From contig JAISEZ010000102.1 in the NCBI GenBank assembly GCA_031263835.1, positions 1 to 6,841 on the forward strand: a stretch of 6,841 nt of DNA. The letters run 5' to 3'. The notes under the pieces were generated by a model that did not search any database, had not been told where the DNA came from, and saw nothing but the letters and a program-made list of their open reading frames with translations. Within the stretch, counting starts at the first letter, position 1, and each line of letters begins with the position of its first letter. The DNA comes from Tannerella sp. (lineage in GTDB: Bacteria > Bacteroidota > Bacteroidia > Bacteroidales > Tannerellaceae). Positions 1-6,841 of this stretch are shown in pieces. The translations under genes were made by a program, and so were the position numbers.

Positions 1-215
1 ACATGGAGGCGCATAAAGTTTAAAAAAGAAGTTTTTTGGCCGTATCCGCTACAGCGTATGGCTATCAAACAGGCCTGACAGCATGTACCCGGCTGTCCGC
101 CTTACAGGCCACCGCAACAGAACACCCGGAGGCGGGCCATTCGAAGTGAAATTTGCTACTTGAAAATATGGCAAATTACTGAATCTTTGTGAATTAAAAT
201 CTTCCGACCACGACT
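1..215. other. Left-edge intergenic DNA, no confident gene
   Basis: No gene can be supported here. Frame 1 is open from base 1 to a TGA at 76-78 (25 codons) and could be the tail of a gene beginning outside the window, but the peptide is not recognisable. Several inverted repeats are visible: an A6/T6 stem at 22-37; GGCCTG (72-77) with CAGGCC (105-110), enclosing ACAGC (78-82) with GCTGT (92-96); and AGTGAAATTTGC (145-156) with GCAAATTACT (171-180), a stem with a two-base bulge and a 14-base loop. None is followed by a convincing T-run, so a terminator call would be weak. Bases 181-215 are where the outer arm of the adjacent repeat would be expected, but only faint resemblance remains. Confidence 0.4.
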
Positions 216-424
216 GGGATTTATCCCGGTGGGCGGGAAAATGCATCTCCTTCTCTTAACTCCGGAGGAGTTACCCGCCTGCCGGAATGCTCCGTGAGGG
301 CAACGCCTGACGGCGTTCGGAGAGCGGCGCACCGTCACCCCCGGATAAATCCGGGGGTTATTCACAGGCTACGCCTACGGCGTGGGTGCGACAAATTGAA
401 ATGTACTCTGCCCTCCTTCGCATT
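216..424 (+). repeat. Hairpin-rich intergenic repeat, copy 1 (upstream of tex)
   Basis: Bases 216-424 align along most of their length with the reverse complement of about 6515-6745, including an exact 31-base block (259-289 against 6650-6680). Small palindromes in order: GGGAT-TT-ATCCC (216-227); TAACTCC-GGA-GGAGTTA (257-273); AACGCC-TGAC-GGCGTT (302-317); CCCCCGGAT-AA-ATCCGGGGG (338-357); ACGCC-TAC-GGCGT (371-383). The 3' part (338-375) matches an arm of the other copy; the matching 5' outer arm is missing or decayed, so this copy is truncated. Similarity continues for about 45 bases past the arm and stops at the -33 region of the tex promoter. No credible protein is encoded. It could be a non-autonomous mobile element (MITE or REP-like) or a regulatory leader. 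That it is repeated is certain; the class is inferred. Confidence 0.88.
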
Positions 425-454
425 TGTCTCTTTCCCCAAATTTGCGTTATTTTG
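423..454 (+). promoter_or_regulatory. Probable Bacteroidota-type promoter of tex
   Basis: TTTG at 423-426 fits the -33 element, and TTATTTTG at 447-454 fits the -7 consensus TAnnTTTG with one mismatch, separated by 20 bases. Transcription would start near 461, leaving a leader of under 20 bases before the ATG at 478, with no Shine-Dalgarno sequence. The -33 element touches the end of the upstream repeat. The consensus is established for Bacteroides; its use here is inferred. Confidence 0.55.
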
Positions 455-477
455 CACCCTCATAGATTTATCCGAAC

Positions 478-2604
478 ATGAAGGAACAAGCTATTCATAT
501 CATCTGCAGAGAGTCGAACCTGAAGGAATGGCAGGTGCGCAACACGCTGGAACTGCTGCTCGGCGGCGCAACCGTGCCCTTTGTCAGCCGCTACCGGAAG
601 GAGGCGACCGGCAGCCTGGACGAAGTACAGATTGCGTCCGTCAGGGAACGTTACGGGAAGCTGCTCGAACTCGACAAACGCCGGGAGACCGTCCTGCGGT
701 CGATCGACGAACAGGGCAAACTGACGGACGCGCTGAAACGCGCGATTGAAGCCGCGGAAACCCTGACGGAACTGGAGGATCTGTATCTTCCCTACAAACC
801 CAAACGCAAAACCCGCGCCTCGACAGCCCGTGAACGCGGCCTCGAACCGCTGGCCATACGGCTGATGAAACAGGCGGACGACGACCTGGCAGGCATCGCC
901 CGGGAGTACCTGAGCGACGCCGTGCCGACGCTCGAAGACGCCCTGTCGGGCGCGCGCGACATCATCGCCGAACAGGTGAGCGAAGACCTCCGGGCACGCG
1001 ACGCTGTCCGCCGCCTGTTCGCCCGGGAAGCGGTCATCCGGAGCGCGTCCGTCAAAAAGAAGGAAGCGGAGGGCGAAAAATACCGCGATTACTTTGCCTT
1101 TTCGGAACCCCTGCGCCGCTGTCCCCCGCACCGTCTGCTGGCCATGCTGCGCGGCAGGGAGGAAGGGTATCTGAACATCCGTATCGAGCCGGACGAATCG
1201 AAAGCGCTGGAATCGCTGTACAAATGCTTTGTGAAGGGACGCACCGCGGCGGCGGAACAGGTGAAGGAGGCCGTCGAGGACGGATACGGGCGGCTGCTCT
1301 GCCCGTCCATCGAAACGGAATTTGCGGCGGCGGCCAGGGAACGGGCCGACGACGAATCCATCCGCGTCTTTGCCGGCAACCTCCGCCAGCTGCTGCTGGC
1401 CGCGCCGCTGGGACAGAAGAACGTGCTCTCCATCGATCCCGGATTCCGTACCGGCTGCAAAGTCGTATGCCTCGACGCGCAGGGCAACCTGAAACACAAC
1501 GAAACCGTCTATCCCCATCCGCCGCAAAACGAAGCGGCGAAAGCCCGGCACAAGATTGCATCCCTGATTGACGCCTACCGGATCGAGGCGATAGCCATCG
1601 GCAACGGTACGGCAGGCCGCGAAACGGAACGCTTCATCCGGCACATGACATTCGACCGCAACCTGCAGGTCTTTATCGTCAACGAAAGCGGAGCCTCGAT
1701 TTATTCGGCCTCGGCCGTCGCCCGCGAGGAGTTCCCCGACTACGATGTGACGGTGCGCGGCGCGGTCTCGATCGGTCGCCGCCTGATGGATCCGCTGGCC
1801 GAACTGGTCAAGATTGACCCCAAGTCCATCGGCGTCGGACAGTACCAGCACGACGTCGATCAGACAAAACTCAGGAACAGCCTGGATGCGGTGGTGGAGA
1901 GCTGCGTCAACCGGATTGGCGTCAACGTCAACACGGCCAGCAAACACCTCCTGACCCGTGTCTCGGGACTGGGGCCGCAACTGGCGCAAAACATCGTCGA
2001 CTGCCGCCGCGAAAACGGGGCCTTTCCCTCGCGCGCGGCGCTGAAAAAAGTACCCCGGATGGGCGCGAAAACGTTTGAACAGTGCGCCGGATTCCTGCGT
2101 ATTCCGGACGCGGCGCATCCGCTGGACAACAGCGCCGTCCATCCCGAAAGCTATCCCCTTGTGGAACGCATGGCGTCCGACCTGCATGTCACGGTCGGCG
2201 ACCTGCTGAAAAACGAATCCCTCCAACGGCAGATTCGGCCGGAAAACTATGTCACCGAAACGGCGGGCCTCCCCACGCTGAACGACATTCTGCAGGAACT
2301 GGCCAGGCCCGGCCTCGACCCGCGGACACAGGCCGGCGTATTCGAATTTTCGCCCGACGTACACCGTCCCGAAGACCTGCAACCGGGAATGAAACTGCCG
2401 GGCATCGTCACCAACATCACCAATTTCGGCTGTTTTGTCGATGTCGGGGTGAAACAGGACGGGCTTGTACACATCTCGCAGATGGCGGACAGGTACGTTT
2501 CCAACCCGCTGGAAGTCGTCAGCCTGAACCAGCAGGTAGAAGTCAGGGTGCTGGAGGTTGACCCGGCACGCAAGCGGATTTCCTTCAGCCTGAAAAAAGA
2601 ATGA
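478..2604 (+). CDS. tex: Tex family RNA-binding transcription accessory protein
   Basis: A complete 708-residue Tex protein, a cytoplasmic nucleic-acid-binding factor linked in other bacteria to transcription and expression of certain genes. Domains in order: helical Tex N-terminal region with the family motif VPFVSRYRKEATGSLDE (residues 33-49); YqgF/RNase H-like domain with LSIDPGFRTG (317-326; D320), AIGNGTAGRETE (around 375) and NESGASIYSAS (402-412); the conserved DPLAELVKIDP (438-448) and GVGQYQHDV (452-460); tandem helix-hairpin-helix region (about 487-542); and a C-terminal S1 RNA-binding domain (about 634-706; NITNFGCFVDVGV, DGLVHISQ). It is somewhat shorter than proteobacterial Tex proteins (about 780 residues), but every domain is present and intact. 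The ATG at 478 sits just after a plausible promoter, and the family match begins at residue 1. The stop TGA overlaps the first unit of an 8-base repeat array. The gene appears monocistronic, since the next gene has its own promoter. Confidence 0.97.
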   Translation: MKEQAIHIICRESNLKEWQVRNTLELLLGGATVPFVSRYRKEATGSLDEVQIASVRERYGKLLELDKRRETVLRSIDEQGKLTDALKRAIEAAETLTELEDLYLPYKPKRKTRASTARERGLEPLAIRLMKQADDDLAGIAREYLSDAVPTLEDALSGARDIIAEQVSEDLRARDAVRRLFAREAVIRSASVKKKEAEGEKYRDYFAFSEPLRRCPPHRLLAMLRGREEGYLNIRIEPDESKALESLYKCFVKGRTAAAEQVKEAVEDGYGRLLCPSIETEFAAAARERADDESIRVFAGNLRQLLLAAPLGQKNVLSIDPGFRTGCKVVCLDAQGNLKHNETVYPHPPQNEAAKARHKIASLIDAYRIEAIAIGNGTAGRETERFIRHMTFDRNLQVFIVNESGASIYSASAVAREEFPDYDVTVRGAVSIGRRLMDPLAELVKIDPKSIGVGQYQHDVDQTKLRNSLDAVVESCVNRIGVNVNTASKHLLTRVSGLGPQLAQNIVDCRRENGAFPSRAALKKVPRMGAKTFEQCAGFLRIPDAAHPLDNSAVHPESYPLVERMASDLHVTVGDLLKNESLQRQIRPENYVTETAGLPTLNDILQELARPGLDPRTQAGVFEFSPDVHRPEDLQPGMKLPGIVTNITNFGCFVDVGVKQDGLVHISQMADRYVSNPLEVVSLNQQVEVRVLEVDPARKRISFSLKKE

Positions 2605-2626
2605 GCAAATGAGAGAATGAGCAAAT
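2603..2626 (+). repeat. Three-unit 8-base tandem repeat at the tex stop codon
   Basis: Three consecutive octamers (GAGCAAAT, GAGAGAAT, GAGCAAAT) begin at the second base of the tex TGA stop. The same octamers occur after the PstS-like gene and, on the other strand, after the DUF1080 gene. They lie in the presumed 3' untranslated region; no function is known to me. Confidence 0.85.
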
Positions 2627-2636
2627 TATACTGCAC

Positions 2637-2676
2637 GCGGGATGGTTTTGTGCATTGCCTCAACAGTCATTCCCGC
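2637..2676 (+). terminator. Weak stem-loop downstream of tex
   Basis: GCGGGATG (2637-2644) can pair with CATTCCCGC (2668-2676) with a one-base bulge and a 23-base loop. It lies between the tex stop and the next promoter, where a terminator is expected, but the loop is long and no T-run follows directly, so the role is uncertain. Confidence 0.25.
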
Positions 2677-2685
2677 CGGAAACCC

Positions 2686-2717
2686 TTGAATCTTTGAATG
2701 ATTGAATTTTTGCATTA
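2686..2717 (+). repeat. TTGAATNN 8-base tandem array in promoter region
   Basis: Four octamers in perfect register: TTGAATCT (2686), TTGAATGA (2694), TTGAATTT (2702) and the more diverged TTGCATTA (2710). The array covers the -33 element, the spacer and the first two bases of the -7 element of the downstream gene. The unit differs from the GAGNNAAT octamers but has the same 8-base period. Confidence 0.7.
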
Positions 2718-2723
2718 CCTTTG
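2693..2723 (+). promoter_or_regulatory. Bacteroidota-type promoter of the PstS-like gene
   Basis: TTTG at 2693-2696 and TACCTTTG at 2716-2723 exactly match the -33 and -7 (TAnnTTTG) consensus, with a 19-base spacer. The predicted start near 2730 gives a leader of about 20 bases to the ATG at 2753. This is the best promoter match in the window and argues for independent transcription from tex. Confidence 0.75.
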
Positions 2724-2752
2724 TCAAGTGAAATATTAACACTGTATGAATT

Positions 2753-4006
2753 ATGATGAGATTAAAATTTTTATCAATGGCGACTGTCTGCATTTTTACG
2801 CTTTCAGTTGCGACGCTGTCCGTTGTCTCGTGCGATAAGGAGAAGAATGACGGCGAGAGAATGGAAACTGTCACCGTGTCTCCCCGGCTTGTTCTCTCCG
2901 TAGCCCGTCCGACTTCCTCTCTCTTAGAGTATTGCATGGAAGTTAAACTGGAATCGGGCGAAATGCGTTATCTGCTGCCGGGGGACATAGAGGGATTTGA
3001 ATACGAAGAAGGCTACGAATACCGGTTGAAGGTATGGATTACCCCACATGAAAACCTGCCAACGGTCATCCATCCGGGAACATTCAAACTGATGGAAATT
3101 CTCTCGAAAACATTCGTCGGCAGTGAAGCGTCTTCCCGGATCGAAGACCTGACGTTCGACAATTATCCGCGTGTGGACGGTTCGACTTCATGCGCTCACC
3201 TTAATATAATCATTGCCTGCAAACTGCTGAACGTTCCCTATACATGGCTGGAGCCGCTTGTGGACGAATGGATCATTCGCCCCGACTATGAGCATATTCC
3301 CGGATCGCATAGGGATTTTTTCTGGCAACGGATTATGACTTCGCAGACTCACGGCGCATTCACGAATCTCATAGAAGGCAATGCCGACATTATCCTGACG
3401 CACCGGACGATGTCGCCCGACGAAAAGGCACATGCCGATGCACTGGGCGTTACCCTGATTGAGACGCCGGTGGCAAGTGACGCCTTTGTCTTTATCGTTA
3501 ACCCGGAAAACGCGGTTAAATCGCTGACTGTCGCTCAGGTGCAGGACATCTACACGGGTAAAACGACGAACTGGAAACAGGTCGGCGGCCGCGACGCGGA
3601 CATCAAAGTCTTCACCCGTCCGCGCAACTCGGGTAGCGAGGAAGTGATGCGCGAACTGGTCATGCAGGGGCTGGAAACGGGTGATTTTCCGGAAAGCGCG
3701 ATCGGTTCGATGGCGTGGGTCTTTTCCGAAGTAATCAATGACAGGGATGCGATCTGTTATACCTTTCTTAACTACAAGGAGCTGATTGTCCGGAAGCCCG
3801 ACAGCGAAGTGCCCAAAGTCGCCGTCAACGGCGTTTTCCCCGGCGAGGAAACCGTCAGCGACGGGACATACCCGTTCATTGCGGAAGTGCACGTCGCCAT
3901 CCGTTCCGATCTGGACCGGAATTCAATGGCGTACAAACTGTACGAATGGCTGCAATCCTCTGCCGCGCACGCCGCCATCACCGAAAGCGGATACTTTGTA
4001 AAATGA
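2753..4006 (+). CDS. Lipoprotein: DUF4377-like domain fused to PstS-like binding domain
   Basis: A 417-residue exported lipoprotein. Residues 1-27 form a signal peptide with lipobox VVSC (C27 lipidated). Residues about 45-120 resemble DUF4377: a Cys at 61 and the typical I-x-GF-x-YEEGYEYRLKV pattern (79-94), ending in MEILSKT (114-120). Residues about 135-417 form a periplasmic binding domain of the PstS / PBP-like superfamily: YPRVDGSTSC (138-147), GNADIILTHRTMSPDE (209-224), IYTGKTTNWKQVGG (266-279) and R289-x3-S293-G294-S295, which matches the Arg-x3-Ser-Gly-Thr spacing of phosphate-binding PstS proteins. This suggests binding of phosphate or a similar oxyanion, but His/Arg 217-218 lie where PstS usually has an Asp-containing loop, so the ligand is uncertain. 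No permease or ATPase gene is adjacent. ATG at 2753 is chosen for the signal peptide; 2756 is an equally good start. The stop overlaps an octamer array. Confidence 0.85.
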   Translation: MMRLKFLSMATVCIFTLSVATLSVVSCDKEKNDGERMETVTVSPRLVLSVARPTSSLLEYCMEVKLESGEMRYLLPGDIEGFEYEEGYEYRLKVWITPHENLPTVIHPGTFKLMEILSKTFVGSEASSRIEDLTFDNYPRVDGSTSCAHLNIIIACKLLNVPYTWLEPLVDEWIIRPDYEHIPGSHRDFFWQRIMTSQTHGAFTNLIEGNADIILTHRTMSPDEKAHADALGVTLIETPVASDAFVFIVNPENAVKSLTVAQVQDIYTGKTTNWKQVGGRDADIKVFTRPRNSGSEEVMRELVMQGLETGDFPESAIGSMAWVFSEVINDRDAICYTFLNYKELIVRKPDSEVPKVAVNGVFPGEETVSDGTYPFIAEVHVAIRSDLDRNSMAYKLYEWLQSSAAHAAITESGYFVK

Positions 4007-4052
4007 GCAAATGTGAGAATTAGCAAATGAGCAAATGAGAGAATGTGCAAAT
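4005..4052 (+). repeat. Six-unit 8-base tandem repeat after the PstS-like gene
   Basis: Six octamers in exact 8-base register begin inside the TGA stop at 4004-4006. Variants seen are GAGCAAAT (twice), GTGAGAAT, TAGCAAAT, GAGAGAAT and GTGCAAAT. The last three bases (AAT) are invariant. Same family as the array at the end of tex. Confidence 0.9.
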
Positions 4053-4067
4053 AAAATGATCCAATTC

Positions 4068-4115
4068 ATTTTCACATTCCTGCATTTGCTCATTGTCTCA
4101 TTCTCACATTTGCTC
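4068..4115 (-). repeat. Six-unit 8-base tandem repeat after the DUF1080 gene
   Basis: Read on the minus strand, six octamers in register start two bases past the TAA stop of the DUF1080 gene: GAGCAAAT (twice), GTGAGAAT, GAGACAAT, GCAGGAAT and GTGAAAAT. Orientation relative to the gene is the same as at the other two stop codons. Confidence 0.88.
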
Positions 4116-4117
4116 TT

Positions 4118-4759
4118 TTATTTATTTGAAATGTTTATGTTGCGGAATGCGACCCGCTTGCCCTCGCTCTGCAGCCCGATGTATCCCTCCTTCACGGGAG
4201 AGGTGCCGACGTTCTGCAGTACGTCGTTGATGTAAACTGTGATTTGTCCGTCGAGGAGGATGATGCGCGCCCGGTTCCATTCGCCCGCCGCCTTCTCGCT
4301 CGATTCGCCGCGTTTTTTGACGACGGGGAATTTGGGACGTGTCTCCATTCCCTCGGGCAGCACATATTCAGCCATCTCCGAGCCGCCCAGCAACACGAAG
4401 TCGCCCGCATCGCCGGCGTGGAGCTGACATTCGATGCCGTTCGGGAACGGGTTGGCCGGATCGGCGATAAGCAGGAAAATCCCGCTGTTCGACGGCTCGT
4501 CCACCCAGCGCCATTCCGCCTCGAGCGTGCAGTTGCCATACTTTTTCTTCGTGTACATGTATCCGAGCGGCGTTCCCTGAATCAGGATCTCGCCGTCCTG
4601 CACCGAATAGACCTGTTCGGCCGCAACATTGCCTTCCACAACAAAATTCCAGTTCGAAAGGTCTTTTCCGTTGAATAATGATTCCTTCGCCGTCTGCGCG
4701 CAGCCCCCGAGGACGCACGCCAGTATGGCGGTACCTAAAAACTTTTTCGTGATTGTCAT
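4118..4759 (-). CDS. DUF1080 / 3-keto-disaccharide hydrolase-type lipoprotein
   Basis: A 213-residue secreted lipoprotein: signal peptide with lipobox LGGC (C20), then one DUF1080 domain (Pfam family now named 3-keto-disaccharide hydrolase; concanavalin-like jelly roll). Family landmarks: SLFNGKDLSNW (27-37), the strand FLLIADP after NSGI (91-101), IECQLHAGDAGD (109-120), GEWNRARI (159-166), DGQITVYIND (170-179) and the closing GYIGLQSEG (192-200). The length is typical of a single-domain member. Some relatives act on 3-keto sugars; many have no proven activity, so the substrate is not assigned. Likely anchored in the outer membrane or facing the periplasm. The start lies 20 bases beyond the ettA stop in an AT-rich gap without a Shine-Dalgarno sequence, as is common in Bacteroidota, so co-transcription with ettA is likely. 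I see no sugar oxidoreductase or transporter gene beside it. Confidence 0.92.
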   Translation of the reverse strand: MTITKKFLGTAILACVLGGCAQTAKESLFNGKDLSNWNFVVEGNVAAEQVYSVQDGEILIQGTPLGYMYTKKKYGNCTLEAEWRWVDEPSNSGIFLLIADPANPFPNGIECQLHAGDAGDFVLLGGSEMAEYVLPEGMETRPKFPVVKKRGESSEKAAGEWNRARIILLDGQITVYINDVLQNVGTSPVKEGYIGLQSEGKRVAFRNINISNK

Positions 4760-4779
4760 CTATTTATATATTTAAAAAA

Positions 4780-6462
<1,683 letters not shown>

Positions 6463-6483
6463 ATTCTGTAAAAATGTGAGGGG

Positions 6484-6514
6484 CAAAGGTAGAAAAAGTT
6501 TGCAAAAGAAAAAA
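6484..6514 (-). promoter_or_regulatory. Probable promoter of ettA
   Basis: On the minus strand, TACCTTTG (6491 down to 6484) exactly matches the -7 consensus TAnnTTTG. The -33 position holds only a T-rich stretch (TTTT at 6514-6511) rather than TTTG. The predicted start near 6477 gives a leader of about 15 bases before the ATG at 6462. The hairpin repeat ends immediately upstream. Confidence 0.6.
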
Positions 6515-6745
6515 GGAAATGCCGACGGAGGGGTGCAATTCCAAATTGTTGCATCCCGCCGTCGGCGTTGCCTGTGAATAATGCCGGGATTTATCCCGGT
6601 GAAAACGGTGTGCCTCTTTCCGAACGCCGTAAGCGTTGCCCTCACTGAACATTCCGGCAGGCGGGTAACTCCTCCGGAGTGGAGGGAAGAAGATACATTT
6701 TCCCGTCCACCGGGATAAATCTCGGCGTTATTCACAGGCTACGCC
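6515..6745 (-). repeat. Hairpin-rich intergenic repeat, copy 2 (upstream of ettA), with 37-base inverted arms
   Basis: This is the fuller copy of the repeat seen before tex. Its arms at 6564-6600 and 6709-6745 are inverted copies of each other, matching at 34 of 37 positions and enclosing 108 bases. This is the layout of a MITE. Internal hairpins matching copy 1: ACTCC/GGAGT (6668-6680), AACGC/GCGTT (6623-6637), CCGGGAT-TT-ATCCCGG (6584-6599) and CGCC-GTC-GGCG (6557-6567). Homology with copy 1 continues past the inner arm to about 6515, next to the ettA promoter, so the mobile or conserved unit may be larger than the arms. I see no clear target-site duplication. No transposase gene is present, so any mobility would need one elsewhere. 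Confidence 0.88.
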
Positions 6746-6841
6746 CAATGTCGTCAACTTAAGGGCTGAAAGCCCGATAACGGTTCGCGCGATGCCGCCG
6801 TGCGGCTGCTCCCGGAGGGAGCGTATCTAGCTAGGCAGTAT
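6746..6841. repeat. Cluster of three tri-loop hairpins at right edge
   Basis: Directly after the outer arm of the repeat come three short perfect hairpins, each with a three-base loop: GGGCT-GAA-AGCCC (6763-6775), GCCGC-CGT-GCGGC (6794-6806) and GCTCCC-GGA-GGGAGC (6808-6822), followed by the palindrome CTAGCTAG (6827-6834). There is no open frame of useful length. The style resembles REP-like intergenic elements, but no second copy lies in this window, so calling it a repeat is inference. Confidence 0.4.

Larger units (their letters stand above)
4005..4115. terminator. Long inverted octamer repeat, possible bidirectional terminator
   Basis: The plus array (4005-4052) and the minus array (4068-4115) are inverted relative to each other. 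Comparing unit by unit, 41 of 48 positions match, and three of the six units are identical. The 15 bases between begin a second small inverted repeat, AAAATGA (4053-4059) with TCATTTT (4066-4072). A transcript from either side could fold into one long AT-rich hairpin. Its place between two convergent stop codons fits a shared terminator, although no canonical GC-stem plus T-run is present. Confidence 0.5.

Noticed and set aside
1..477. tRNA, riboswitch or small RNA in the left intergenic region
   Set aside because: No cloverleaf or known riboswitch core was seen; the hairpins belong to the repeat or are isolated short stems.
294..749. 151-codon plus-strand frame running through the repeat into tex
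   Set aside because: It resembles the extension in front of ettA only because both translate the same DNA repeat; the copies differ by frame-shifting indels, and the rest overlaps tex in another frame.
460..2472. 670-codon open frame antisense to tex
   Set aside because: It mirrors tex in a GC-rich gene with strong third-position bias; the translation is rich in Arg, Phe, Gln and Val with no recognisable domain, while the sense strand encodes an intact Tex protein.
2626..2937. 103-codon minus-strand frame over the tex/PstS-like gap
   Set aside because: It covers a consensus plus-strand promoter and the signal peptide of the downstream gene; nothing supports expression.
4005..4115. CRISPR array
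   Set aside because: The repeats are 8 bases, directly adjacent with no spacers, and there are no cas genes.
4035..4235. Small 66-codon plus-strand gene
   Set aside because: It reads through the octamer arrays and then antisense to the DUF1080 gene, and has no promoter.
6463..6735. 91-codon N-terminal extension of ettA
   Set aside because: It translates the promoter and the hairpin repeat, has no counterpart in EttA, and the ATG at 6462 fits both the family start and the promoter.

Overview
The window looks like chromosomal DNA of a Bacteroidota, most likely a Bacteroidales and possibly Alistipes-like. This is inference from: promoters of the TAnnTTTG (-7) / TTTG (-33) type, no Shine-Dalgarno sequence before any of the four starts, GC-rich coding sequence with AT-rich gaps, Bacteroidota-style lipoproteins, and a DUF4377 domain.

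Layout: two genes on the plus strand converge on two genes on the minus strand. Plus: tex (478-2604), an RNA-binding transcription accessory protein, then a lipoprotein (2753-4006) that joins a DUF4377-like domain to a PstS-like periplasmic binding domain. Minus, from the right: ettA (6462 down to 4780), an ABC-F translation factor, then 20 bases later a small DUF1080 / 3-keto-disaccharide-hydrolase-type lipoprotein (4759 down to 4118). I see no shared pathway. tex and ettA are separate housekeeping genes acting on transcription and translation; the two lipoproteins between them are accessory envelope proteins.

The non-coding DNA is the unusual part. (1) A roughly 200-base hairpin-rich repeat occurs twice, upstream of tex (about 216-424, plus) and upstream of ettA (about 6515-6745, minus), in the same orientation relative to the gene, ending just before each promoter. 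The right copy has 37-base inverted arms like a MITE; the left copy has lost its outer arm. The copies keep the same series of small hairpins, with one compensatory base-pair change. (2) Tandem 8-base repeats (about GAGNNAAT) begin at or within 3 bases of the stop codon of three of the four genes. At the convergent junction two six-unit arrays face each other and could form one long hairpin. (3) A different 8-base array (TTGAATNN) lies across the promoter of the PstS-like gene. (4) The right edge carries three consecutive tri-loop hairpins that look like part of another repeat.

No tRNA, rRNA, CRISPR array, transposase gene or phage gene was seen. The long open frames antisense to tex and ettA are composition shadows.
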